A stretch of DNA of 64,000 nucleotides from Myxococcales bacterium. GTDB taxonomy: Bacteria > Myxococcota_A > UBA9042 > GCA-2863065. The notes under the pieces were generated by a model. The model worked only from the letters and a program-made list of their open reading frames with translations. It had not been told where the DNA came from and ran no database searches. The stretch lies in the NCBI GenBank assembly GCA_018780435.1, contig JADMJS010000233.1, forward strand, positions 1-64,000. The letters run 5' to 3'. Below, piece by piece: positions 54,167 to 62,549 of this stretch. Each line of letters starts with the position of its first letter. The first letter of the stretch is position 1. A program made the position numbers and the translations under genes.

Positions 54167-54329
54167 GGTTTCCTCCTCCACGGCGTTGAACTTCACGGAC
54201 TCCAGACGGCCAGTCGAGGAGGCTACTCGATGCGACACTGGGAAATCCAATGAGTTCGAGGTCGACGCGTCGCAGTCACTCGACGTTGACGCGTGGGGCC
54301 AGGTATCCTGCTGCGCTGGTGACCACCCT

Positions 54330-54899
54330 ATGACGAGTCTCATTCACCGCGCCTTCGAGGACGCTACCGCGCTCGACGCATGGCTCAACGCACATCACCG
54401 GAGCGAGACCGAGCTCTGGGTGCGCATCTTCAAGAAGGGCTCGGGGACGCCCTCGGTCACCTGGGCGGACTGCGTCGTCGCCTGCATCACGTGGGGCTGG
54501 ATCGACGGCCACAAACGTTCACTCGACGATGTGTCATTTCTCCAACGGCTGACGCCACGTCGCGCGAAGTCCTCCTGGTCCAAGAAGAACCGTGAGCACG
54601 CAGAACGCCTGATCGCCAGTGGCCTCATGCAGCCCACAGGCCTCGTCCACGTCGAAGTGGCCCGCCTGGACGGGCGTTGGGAGAGGGCCTACGCCGGGTC
54701 CGCCGACATGGTGATCCCGGACGATTTCCTCGAGGCGGTCGCCATGGACGCTGCTGCGAAGGCGTTCTACGACGGGCTCGATCGCCAGAATCTGTTCGCC
54801 ATCTATCACCGCATTCACACGGCCAGCCGACCTGAGACGCGGCGGAAGCGAATCGCCGCGATCGTGGCTCAGCTCAGTACCGGGACTCGATTTCACTGA
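54330..54899 (+). CDS. YdeI/OmpD-associated-type cytosolic protein
   Basis: 189 residues from ATG 54330. Family pattern: AWLNAHHRSETELWVRIFKKGSGTPSVTWADCVVACITWGWIDGHKRSLDDVSFLQRLTPRRAKSSWSK, near identical in layout to the YdeI/OmdA family of 'bacteriocin-protection' annotations. The C-terminal part (FYDGLDRQNLFAIYHRIHTASRPETRRKRIAAIVAQL) also fits. The biochemical function is unknown. Monocistronic, divergent from the vWA lipoprotein gene. Confidence 0.88.
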   Translation: MTSLIHRAFEDATALDAWLNAHHRSETELWVRIFKKGSGTPSVTWADCVVACITWGWIDGHKRSLDDVSFLQRLTPRRAKSSWSKKNREHAERLIASGLMQPTGLVHVEVARLDGRWERAYAGSADMVIPDDFLEAVAMDAAAKAFYDGLDRQNLFAIYHRIHTASRPETRRKRIAAIVAQLSTGTRFH

Positions 54900-54901
54900 C
54901 G

Positions 54902-55405
54902 TCAGACGTCGATACGCACGACCGTGAGCGCGAGGTCCCCCTTCGGCCGACGCAGCGTCACCTCGTCGCCGATCCGCTTGCCGATGAGGGCTGCCGCGAC
55001 CGGTGACGACACGCTGATATTGCCAGGCTCGAGGTCCACTTCGTCCGGTCCCACGAGGCGCCAGGTCGTCTCGGTTCCGTCGTCGTCCAGGGCGGTCACG
55101 CGGACGCCAAACGCAACTCGGTCGCGAGCGCTCGCGCGAGGTCCTTCGGTCCACAGCGGCAGACGCCGGGCGAGCCAACCGATGCGCCGATCGAGAGTCT
55201 GCAACCGATGTTCGGACTCGACGTCGCCCTCGCCGGCGAGCCGAGCCGCCACGCATGCGGGCCGCTGAGCCAGCAACTGCTCGTACTCGCTCCGAAATCG
55301 GGCGAGACCATCGGCGGTGATGAGGCGGGGGCCGGGCGGGAGCGCCTCAATGGGCTGGGCACTCGAGCTCGCGTCGCCTTCGTCTTTGGTGAAGGCCTTC
55401 GACAC
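54902..55405 (-). CDS. GreA/GreB-family transcription elongation factor
   Basis: 167 residues, the GreB length. The N-terminus MSKAFTKDEGD resembles GreB starts. An N-terminal coiled coil (LITADGLARFRSEYEQLL to RIGWLARRL) carries acidic residues in its hairpin tip (GEGDVESEH) that may act on the RNA polymerase secondary channel. The C-terminal FKBP-like domain has RVAFGVRVTALDDDG, RLVGPDEVDLEPGNISVSSPVAAALIGKRIGDEVTLRRPKGDL. Gre factors help polymerase cut and restart backtracked RNA. Because the N-terminus is quite divergent, a specialised member is possible. Confidence 0.85.
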   Translation of the reverse strand: MSKAFTKDEGDASSSAQPIEALPPGPRLITADGLARFRSEYEQLLAQRPACVAARLAGEGDVESEHRLQTLDRRIGWLARRLPLWTEGPRASARDRVAFGVRVTALDDDGTETTWRLVGPDEVDLEPGNISVSSPVAAALIGKRIGDEVTLRRPKGDLALTVVRIDV

Positions 55406-55417
55406 GGTTGACGCTGG

Positions 55418-57424
55418 CTACTTCTCGCCCGGCGGCTTGATGAACTTCAGGTCACGCAGGTCGAGGCCACCGGGGTAGCCGTAGGAGACGTAGTCGTCCC
55501 AGCCGTAGGAGATGATGCCGAAGGGCTCGTCGCCGCGGATGTCGTGCGTGCCTTCCTTCAGCTCGGCGAAGGCGCTGCTGAACTCCCCTGTGCCGATGGG
55601 CGTCCATCGGCTCGCCTCGATGTCCTCGCCGTCGAGATTGATCTCCGAACCCGTCGGCGCTGTGATCGTGATGTAGTTGAAGGCGTACTTCGGCGGCGCG
55701 ATGAAGACGTAGTCCACGCGGTACTGCTCGAAGGGCACCGCCAGCATGAAGGCGGGGTCGCCGATCTTGGCGTCGTCGGACTGGGCGTTGCCGCCGACGT
55801 TCGGGTCCGGCGCGTCCTGAGCGGCCAAGAACTGACCGACGAGGACGGGCTTCTTCGAGATGACCTCGAAGTCCATAGACGACTCGAACTCGAAGTGCTC
55901 GCCGCTGTTCAGCACCGGGATGTTCGCTTGCGGCGGCACCGTGGTCACGACCGTGCCGTCTTCGGCGGCCAGGATACGCCAGACGTCCTTGGCCTTGCCG
56001 CGCGGATACGACCGAGCCGCGATGTAGCGCTTGCCCCACGTGCGTACGGGGAACATCTGCATCTCAAGGTGGTCGGCGCAGCAGGTGTTGAACGAAAGAC
56101 AATCGAGCGGTGACTCACACTCCGTGGCGCCATCCCACTCGCAGAAGCCGCTCTCCTCGCCCGGGGCGATCTTGCACCGCGCGGTGTTAGGCGCGTTCGA
56201 CGCTTCGGAAGCCCCGAAGACGGCCACTCGGTTCGTCGCCAACACGACCGAGCCCGTGAGGTCGGCGCCCGGCCGATTGGTCTCGATGCTGAGAATGTCG
56301 TACTTGTGGAGCGTCGCCTTGTACGAGTCGCCTGGCGAGAGCGCAGGGATGCCGAGCGCCTTGTTCTCGAGCGTGTGCGCCGTCACGGTGACCGTGACGT
56401 CGGTCGGCGTCTCGGAGGTTCCGATGACGGCGAGCTGACCGCGCAGGATCTCGAAGGTCTGCTCGCGAGTCATCACGATGTACCACTCGTCGAGCACGTT
56501 CTCGGGCAGGACGATTGAGGCGTCGTTCGAGAAGACCTCGACGTTTTCGAGCGGGTTGAACTGGTAGACCGAGACGGGGATCGACGATTCGACGCGGTAG
56601 GCCAGCGGCGCCAGCGTGGTCCCGTCGACGTCACGACGCGGCACATTGAAGACCCGAAGCCCACCCGGCGGGATGGGCGAGTAATCGAGGGGGAGCTGCT
56701 TCGAGTCGAAGTTGACCTTGCCGTCGGAGTCCGTGATCTCGACGGTGGCCTCTCGTTTGGTGTTCGGGTTCGACACCACAATGGAGTATTGCGCGCCGGC
56801 GGCGTCGTAGTAGCCGGCGCGGCCACCCGGCACGAAGGCGTTATCGAGGTCGCAGGCCCAGAAGTCGCAGCCCTGATAGCTCTTCTGCTTCAGCGAGAGC
56901 TCACATTCCTCGATGCAGGCGCCACCATTGCAGACCTGCGCCGTGCCCTCGGCGAAACAGTCCTTGTAGGTGAGGAACTCCGACCCGTTCTCGGCGCAGA
57001 TCTCAGCGACCTCGTCATCGCGGCACCGGACCTTGTTCGGGAGGCAGGGCAGACATCCGAGGGTCTCATCGCAGCGGGACGCTTCGTCGCGGTCGTCCTT
57101 GCAGGCCCTCGTCTCGTAGCCGTCACCGTCCTCGTTGCACACGACCGCCGACAGGAAGTTCGCGGTACAACCCTTGACCTCGTCCGGCGTGCAGACAGGG
57201 CCGGGTTGCTTCACGTCGAGACCGGTGACGCCGTCGGTGCCATCAGGGGACTCGTTGCCGTCCGTTCCGTCAGTCGTCGTGGTTCCGTCGGTGCCGTCGG
57301 TCGTCGTGGTTCCGTCGGCGCCGTCCGTGGCCGCCGCCGGCTCGTCCGTCGAACACCCCGCCGCCATCGACCCCGCGGCGGCGATCATGAGAAGAGGCGA
57401 CAGGAATCGGGTCAAGCTACGCAT
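55418..57424 (-). CDS. IgGFc-binding-protein-like lipoprotein
   Basis: 668 residues from ATG 57424 (GGAG five bases before), with lipobox MAAGC and a spacer of DGTDGTTTT units (residues 34-68). Residues about 75-175 form a Cys-rich domain (CNEDGDGYETRACKDD, CDETLGCLPCLPNKVRC). The main part, residues about 180-660, has the beta-rich pattern of the IgGFc-binding N-terminal domain family: YSIVVSNPNTKREATVEI, IPPGGLRVFNVPRRD, SVYQFNPLE, and IISYGWDDYVSYGYPGG. The family name comes from a mucus protein; bacterial members are surface proteins of unknown ligand. Confidence 0.8.
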   Translation of the reverse strand: MRSLTRFLSPLLMIAAAGSMAAGCSTDEPAAATDGADGTTTTDGTDGTTTTDGTDGNESPDGTDGVTGLDVKQPGPVCTPDEVKGCTANFLSAVVCNEDGDGYETRACKDDRDEASRCDETLGCLPCLPNKVRCRDDEVAEICAENGSEFLTYKDCFAEGTAQVCNGGACIEECELSLKQKSYQGCDFWACDLDNAFVPGGRAGYYDAAGAQYSIVVSNPNTKREATVEITDSDGKVNFDSKQLPLDYSPIPPGGLRVFNVPRRDVDGTTLAPLAYRVESSIPVSVYQFNPLENVEVFSNDASIVLPENVLDEWYIVMTREQTFEILRGQLAVIGTSETPTDVTVTVTAHTLENKALGIPALSPGDSYKATLHKYDILSIETNRPGADLTGSVVLATNRVAVFGASEASNAPNTARCKIAPGEESGFCEWDGATECESPLDCLSFNTCCADHLEMQMFPVRTWGKRYIAARSYPRGKAKDVWRILAAEDGTVVTTVPPQANIPVLNSGEHFEFESSMDFEVISKKPVLVGQFLAAQDAPDPNVGGNAQSDDAKIGDPAFMLAVPFEQYRVDYVFIAPPKYAFNYITITAPTGSEINLDGEDIEASRWTPIGTGEFSSAFAELKEGTHDIRGDEPFGIISYGWDDYVSYGYPGGLDLRDLKFIKPPGEK
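57221..57325 (-). repeat. Asp/Gly/Thr spacer repeat in the IgGFc-like lipoprotein gene
   Basis: Short in-frame repeats (DGTDG and TTTT blocks, residues 34-68) with a nearly repeated 27-base unit, directly after the lipobox. Same kind of spacer as in the other lipoproteins of the window. Confidence 0.7.
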
Positions 57425-57618
57425 GCAGGCTCCAAGTGCCGTCTGGCGCCGCACGCCAACGGGATAGCCGGGCATCATACCCATCGAAGGCACGCCTTGG
57501 GCAAAGAAAGGCAATGCCGTCGTCGTCGGCGCGCTCGCGCCGCTTGCGAGCCCCCCCGACGATGGCGCATTCTCGCGCCCCGTTCGCGTCCCGCGCGCCC
57601 TGACCACTGGGGGTCCCC

Positions 57619-59616
57619 ATGAAGAACGTCGTCTCGATCTCAGCTTTTCTCGCATTCTCGGCCGCCTCCGGTCTCACCGCCGAAAGCGCCCACGCGGCCC
57701 CTGTCACCCCGGCGCCGCCCTACGGCCTCCCGAAGCTGTCGCGTGACGACTTCAACCGGCTCGCGGCGCAGTCCGGCTCGCCCCTCTTCTGGCGTACCGA
57801 CGCCGAAACGCCAGGCGACCTCGATCCCAGCGAGCTCGCCACCACGGGCACCGACCTGAAGCTGCGCGCGAAGTTCGTGACGACGCCGAAGACGCCGGAT
57901 GCGACGCCGACCTTCACGAAGGCCTTCGAGAAGGAATACCGGTCTCTCGTGGAGCTGCGGCGGCGCGAAGCCGTGCGCCTTGAGCTCGAACAGGGCCGCC
58001 CGACCCTCGTGGAGACCGACACCTCAGCGTACTCGGCCGAGGACAAGGCGGTCCTGGCGCACCTCTTGAAAGCCGGCGAGCTCATCGACGCGCTCTACGA
58101 CTATCAGTACGGCGCGACCGGGCTCGACAAGCTCATCCCGAAGGATGACCTCGCGAGCCGCGCCATGTTCCGCCGGAACCACGGGCCGTGGTGCGAAGCG
58201 CCGAAGACCGAAGCCGATCCCTTCTGCAATGCCACACCGACCTTCGCCAAACGCGTGACGCAGAGCTATCCAGCCGACGCAGTCGTCGACGACGCCTTCT
58301 GCAAGGCGCTCCCGAATGAGCCGAACGGGAAGGACCTCATCGGGCCCTTCACCGTCGTGCGCCGCGCGAAGGCCGGCGGCTTCGAGGCGGTGCCGTACAC
58401 GAGCCCCAAGGCCTACGGCAAGCCGATGAAGGCCATCGCCAAGGAGCTCCGTGCCGCGGCCAAGGCCATCACGAGCGGGCCGGAGTTCCGCATGAAGGCC
58501 TACCTCGAAGCGGCCGCGACGGCGTTCGAGACCAACGACTGGGTCCTCGCCGACGAAGCCTGGGCCGCCATGGCGGGTTCGAAGTCGTCCTGGTACCTCC
58601 GCATCGGACCGGACGAGACCTATTGGGACCAGTGCGGGCTCAAGTCGGGCTTCCACATGTCGTTTGCGCGCCTCGATCCCGACGCCGAGAAGCTGAAGGC
58701 CAGCCTCTCCGCCATCCGTACCGACATGGAGACTCGCATCGCCGCGCTCGTCGGTGACGAGGTCTACAAGGCGCGCGAGGTGGGCTTCAACCTCCCGGAC
58801 TTCATCGAGATCATCCTTAACGCGGGCGACAGCCGCTCGGCGCTCGGCGGCACCGTCGGCCAGTCGCTCCCGAACTTCGGCAAGGTCGCCGAGGAGTCCC
58901 GCGGCCGCACCGTGGTCATGGCGAACCTCTACCGCGACCCGGACTCGATGCAGGCGTCCGAGCACAAGGACGGCCTCCTCTTCTCGGCGGCAACGCTTGC
59001 CATGCGCGACCCCTCCGGCGACGCGGGCCAGATGACGACCGTGCTCCACGAAGCGACGCACAACCTCGGCCCGAACGGCACCTGGACGGTCGACGGCAAG
59101 AAGCCGGAAGAAGCGTTCGGTGGCGACCTCGACGCCGTGATGGAGGAGCTGAAGGCCGAGACCGGCGCGCTCTTCCTCCTGCCGCTCCTCAAGGAGAAGG
59201 GTCTCCTCACGGACGCCCAGGTGAGCGCCGCCTACCACGCCGCGATGTCGTGGGCGTTCGGCCAGATCTCACAGGGCCTCAGCACGATCGACGGCCGCCC
59301 CAAGACGTACTCACACGTTGGCGCGATTCAGGTGAACCACCTCATCAAGGAGGGGGCCATGACGTGGGACCCGGCCGATGGCGCCGGGACGCCGGACGCG
59401 GGCCGTTTCACGATTCAGTTCGAGAAGATGCCCGCCGCGGTGGAGTCGCTCATGAAGCAGGTGGTGACGATCAAGGCGAAGGCGGACAAGGCGGCCGCGG
59501 ACGCGCTCGACGCCGGCGCCACGTCGCCCGAAGCGGCAGCGAGCTTTCAGATCACGGCGGTTCAGGAGCGCATCCGACGCTTCCCGAAGGCGACCTTCTT
59601 CTACGGGCTCCGCTAG
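57619..59616 (+). CDS. exported zinc metallopeptidase, M49 (dipeptidyl peptidase III)-like
   Basis: 665 residues with a Sec signal peptide ending AHA. The zinc site is His477-Glu478-x2-His481 (VLHEATHNLGP), and EELKAE at 509-514 supplies the third ligand in the way EECRAE does in dipeptidyl peptidase III. Classic M49 enzymes have HELLGH, with an extra residue between the ligand His residues; some bacterial homologues have the five-residue form seen here. Other parts (PNFGKVAEESRGRTVVMANLY, YSHVGAIQVNHLIKEGAMTW) also resemble this family. It stands five bases before the methyltransferase gene. Substrate unknown. Confidence 0.82.
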   Translation: MKNVVSISAFLAFSAASGLTAESAHAAPVTPAPPYGLPKLSRDDFNRLAAQSGSPLFWRTDAETPGDLDPSELATTGTDLKLRAKFVTTPKTPDATPTFTKAFEKEYRSLVELRRREAVRLELEQGRPTLVETDTSAYSAEDKAVLAHLLKAGELIDALYDYQYGATGLDKLIPKDDLASRAMFRRNHGPWCEAPKTEADPFCNATPTFAKRVTQSYPADAVVDDAFCKALPNEPNGKDLIGPFTVVRRAKAGGFEAVPYTSPKAYGKPMKAIAKELRAAAKAITSGPEFRMKAYLEAAATAFETNDWVLADEAWAAMAGSKSSWYLRIGPDETYWDQCGLKSGFHMSFARLDPDAEKLKASLSAIRTDMETRIAALVGDEVYKAREVGFNLPDFIEIILNAGDSRSALGGTVGQSLPNFGKVAEESRGRTVVMANLYRDPDSMQASEHKDGLLFSAATLAMRDPSGDAGQMTTVLHEATHNLGPNGTWTVDGKKPEEAFGGDLDAVMEELKAETGALFLLPLLKEKGLLTDAQVSAAYHAAMSWAFGQISQGLSTIDGRPKTYSHVGAIQVNHLIKEGAMTWDPADGAGTPDAGRFTIQFEKMPAAVESLMKQVVTIKAKADKAAADALDAGATSPEAAASFQITAVQERIRRFPKATFFYGLR

Positions 59617-59621
59617 TCGCG

Positions 59622-60596
59622 ATGGGAGGGATCCCGCTGGTCTGCCCCTCGTGCCGCAAACGCGACGACGAAGGCTGGAGCCTCTTCACGGTCGAAGCCG
59701 AGAACGAGTCGTCCTGGCGCTGCGTCGGCTGCGAGAAGCGCTTTCCGGCACTCGGCGGGATCCCACTGCTCGTCCCCCATCCCGCGTCGCTCGTCGAGTC
59801 GGACCTCGTTGGCGCCTTCGCGGCCATCGGGGAGACCTCCGCGCTGGCTGCCCTCGCCGAGTCCGGTACCGACGCTGACGCCGTAGCACGACACCTGCAG
59901 CACGCGTCCACGTGGCTTCACGCGCACTACGGCGACCTCGTCGGCCATTCCGAATGGGGCTTTCACGCCTTCGCGTCCGCGCTCGGCGCCCTACCCCGCT
60001 GCGAAGCCACCGTCGAGCTCGGGTGCGGCATGGGGCGCGGCCTCACGATCTTGTCCCGACACGCCGAGCGAGTCGTGGGCGTCGACCTCTCGCTGTCGGC
60101 GTTGCGCCATGCACGGCACGTGCTCTCGGGCGAGGCGCTCCCGTTCGCACGGCGCGTCGTCGGCCGCCACTACGAACCGGCGCTCATCCCCGGCGAACTC
60201 GCCTGCGATAACGTCGACTTGGTCGCCGGCGACGTCCTGGATCCACCGCTCGTGCCTGGCATCTTCGACTGTGTCGTGGCGCTCAACGTCTTCGACAACG
60301 TCCGCTCACCGCGCGATCTCATCGGAGTCATGGATCAGCTCTGCACACCGGGCGGCCGCTTGGTGCTCGCGACGCCGTTCGCCTGGCAATCCGGCATCGT
60401 CGACGACCACCAGCGCTTCGGGGGCGCGGATCCCGCCGCCGCGTTGCGAGAGCTGCTCGAAACCGGCGACGGCCTCGGCGCGACGTACGAGATCGAAGAC
60501 GCGCGGGAGCTGGAGTGGTTCCTCCAGCCCGAGGCGCGGTTGCGGCTCAGCTACACGTCGCTCTATCTCGTGGCTCGGAAGCGGCGGGAGTCGTAG
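59622..60596 (+). CDS. class I SAM-dependent methyltransferase with zinc-ribbon N-terminus
   Basis: 324 residues. ATG 59622 lies five bases after the peptidase stop, so they probably share a transcript. The N-terminal ribbon has Cys pairs (CPSCRKRDDEG, CVGCEKRF). The methyltransferase fold shows motif I VELGCGMGRGLTIL, acidic motif II VVGVDLSLSALRHA, and IFDCVVALNVFDNVRSPRDL. The zinc-ribbon start with LGGIPLLVP resembles proteins of the TrmR/YcaR-like type fused to a methyltransferase. The substrate is not known. Confidence 0.87.
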   Translation: MGGIPLVCPSCRKRDDEGWSLFTVEAENESSWRCVGCEKRFPALGGIPLLVPHPASLVESDLVGAFAAIGETSALAALAESGTDADAVARHLQHASTWLHAHYGDLVGHSEWGFHAFASALGALPRCEATVELGCGMGRGLTILSRHAERVVGVDLSLSALRHARHVLSGEALPFARRVVGRHYEPALIPGELACDNVDLVAGDVLDPPLVPGIFDCVVALNVFDNVRSPRDLIGVMDQLCTPGGRLVLATPFAWQSGIVDDHQRFGGADPAAALRELLETGDGLGATYEIEDARELEWFLQPEARLRLSYTSLYLVARKRRES

Positions 60597-60625
60597 AAAA
60601 TTCACACGTCAAGAGAACACCTTCA

Positions 60626-61543
60626 ATGAAAAGCCCGAGCCACCTCCACCTCCTCCTGTACTCCGGCGCGACCTTTACCGAGGTCGCGCCGCTGCTCGGC
60701 TTCCCGTGGACGTCGCGAACGACCTACGGCGACGGGGCCGTTCGGACGTCTGATGGCCTCACGCTCCTTCCCGACGAGCCGCTCGAAGCGCTCGGTAACG
60801 TCGTGAGCGGCGCCGTCGTCATCCCAGGCGGCGATCCCAGCGACCTGCTTGAGGATCCGGTCGCGCTCGCGATCCTCGCCCGCGAGCTGCCGCGGCTGGC
60901 CACCCGCGACGACGTGACCCTGGGCGCCATCTGCAACGGGGCCTTGCTCCTAGCGCGCGTGGGCCTCCTCGACGGCCGGCGCTGCACTCACACGGCGCAC
61001 GCGCCCTACGCGACCGCAGAGGCCTATCCCGAGCTCATGGCCTTCGCCGAGAGCTTCCTCGGGCCCGCCGTCTGGTGCGACGAGGACGTCGTCATCGACG
61101 GCCGAATCGTCACCGCCAAACCGTGGGCCGCGCTCACGTTCGCGAAGGTCATGGCGCGAGCGGCCGGACAGGACCGCCCCGGTGCCGCGTCGCGGGCGCG
61201 CTACCTCGGCGGGCGACGCGACGCACCCGGCCAGGATCCCTATGAACGCTACGTCATCGAGCTGTCGGCGCTTTCCGGGACGAGGGCACCAATGGCCACC
61301 ATCGAAGCGCATGTCGCGTGGCTACGCACTTTCGAGGCCGTCGGCGCACTGGAGCTGGCCGGCCCGCTCGCGCCCAGTCAGCCAGGTGAGCTCGGAAGTG
61401 GTCTCGTCGTGATCCGAGCAGGCAGTCTCGCCGAAGCCGAAGCGCTCGCCGCGACCGATCCCTTCGTCACGAGCGGCGTCCGGATGGCCCGCGTTCGACG
61501 CTGGCAGCTCAGCTGCGACGACAATGGTCACATGCTCCCGTAA
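60626..61543 (+). CDS. fusion of DJ-1/PfpI-like and YCII-related domains
   Basis: 305 residues from ATG 60626. Residues 1-185 are a DJ-1/PfpI (class I glutamine amidotransferase-like) domain: Glu19 in the N-terminal loop (GATFTEVAPL) and a nucleophile elbow with Cys103 (LGAICNGALLLARVGLL). Residues about 205-305 are a YCII-related domain (YVIELSALSG, EAHVAWLRTFEAVGALELAGPL, AEALAATDPFVTSGVRMARVRRWQLS) with the usual His and DPF motif. I know both as separate small proteins; a fusion is uncommon. It may be a stress-linked or small-molecule lyase/hydratase. Confidence 0.88.
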   Translation: MKSPSHLHLLLYSGATFTEVAPLLGFPWTSRTTYGDGAVRTSDGLTLLPDEPLEALGNVVSGAVVIPGGDPSDLLEDPVALAILARELPRLATRDDVTLGAICNGALLLARVGLLDGRRCTHTAHAPYATAEAYPELMAFAESFLGPAVWCDEDVVIDGRIVTAKPWAALTFAKVMARAAGQDRPGAASRARYLGGRRDAPGQDPYERYVIELSALSGTRAPMATIEAHVAWLRTFEAVGALELAGPLAPSQPGELGSGLVVIRAGSLAEAEALAATDPFVTSGVRMARVRRWQLSCDDNGHMLP

Positions 61544-61735
61544 CCCTTCACCGCCAGCGGGTTCCGGATGAAGAGACGGTCACGGCGGGGCTCCTCCGCG
61601 CCCGGATGCCCCGCAACCCACGCACCGCACTCGCGAAGCCCCCAAAAAGTTCATGAACTTCGCACGGCGCCCGGAACCTCTCCTCGGTACCGAACACCAA
61701 GGGCCGTTCTCCGCTGGAACGAACTGGAGGTATCC

Positions 61736-62110
61736 ATGCAGGCACTCGTTGACTCTTTCCGTATGGGCGGGTTCGGGATGATCCCGACTGCGTTCTTTGG
61801 TCTCGTGCTCGTCGTCGTGTCGGTCGTCCACCTGCGACGGCCCAATAGGGCCCTCGTCGCACCCCTCGTGAGCCTCGGCGTGCTCACCCTCGCCGCCGGC
61901 GGCTTCGGCTTCGTAACGGGGCTCATCGCCAGCGCCACCGCGCTCGGGCCGGGGACGGACCCACGGCTGCTGGAGGTCGGCATCGGGGAGTCGCTCCACA
62001 ACCTGTCTTGGGCCCTCGCGTTCATCATGATGGCGTCGCTGTTCGTCTCCGCGTCTGGGCTTCGAGTGGCGTTCCGCATCGGGGGACCTACGCCGACCGA
62101 AGCGCGCTGA
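61736..62110 (+). CDS. small four-helix membrane protein
   Basis: 124 residues from ATG 61736, with GGAGG five bases upstream; upstream open frame is not coding-like. Four hydrophobic segments (MIPTAFFGLVLVVVSVVHL; APLVSLGVLTLAAGGFGFVTG; SLHNLSWALAFIMMASLFV; and the part between). Small membrane proteins of this shape are common in Myxococcota and resemble the N-terminus of MotA/TolQ proteins, but no pore motif is clear. Function unknown. Confidence 0.75.
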   Translation: MQALVDSFRMGGFGMIPTAFFGLVLVVVSVVHLRRPNRALVAPLVSLGVLTLAAGGFGFVTGLIASATALGPGTDPRLLEVGIGESLHNLSWALAFIMMASLFVSASGLRVAFRIGGPTPTEAR

Positions 62111-62549
62111 ACGCCGTACACTGCAGTCCCGTTTTGAAACTCGAATTCCCAAAATCGGACTGCACCTGAGACACCTTCCACGCCACGATGGGCTCCCCAC
62201 GGACATCTCCGAGTTGGCGCGCACGTTGTAGTTAGGCCTCGGTCGTAAGATGCCGAGCTGCGAAAGCGTTTTGGTGACGGGGTAATACGGGTGCCCATCA
62301 GGTCCGATTGAATGGCACCGAGGCGCTCGAGACGGGCTACGTCGGGGCGTCGGGCGCGGCCCCCCGGGGCAGGCGCTCTCAGCGCGTCGAGTTCGGACTC
62401 AAGCGTCAACACCGTCTTCGGTTCGGTCGAGCTCGTCGCCTGCGCTTTGGCCATCTCCGCCATACCGGCGGTGAAGCCCTCGAAGAGCGCCCTGCTGGCC
62501 GCGGCGACGATCGCCCGCGACAACACCGGTCACCTGCTCCCCCGACCTG
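62111..62549. other. 439-base region with no clear gene; possible decayed minus-strand frame
   Basis: A minus-strand frame from GTG/TTG near 62529 down to about 62270 reads coherently (ALFEGFTAGMAEMAKAQATS, TVLTLESELDALRA, DVARLERLGAIQSDLMG) with high third-position GC, and GGGAG lies about ten bases before. It then runs into poorer sequence and into the reverse of the membrane gene. It may be the remains of a longer gene. 62111-62260 looks non-coding. Confidence 0.3.

Noticed and set aside
58024-59238. 404-residue minus-strand open frame
   Set aside because: Antisense to the M49-like peptidase gene with signal peptide and zinc motif; Arg/Val/Glu-rich, with no motifs.
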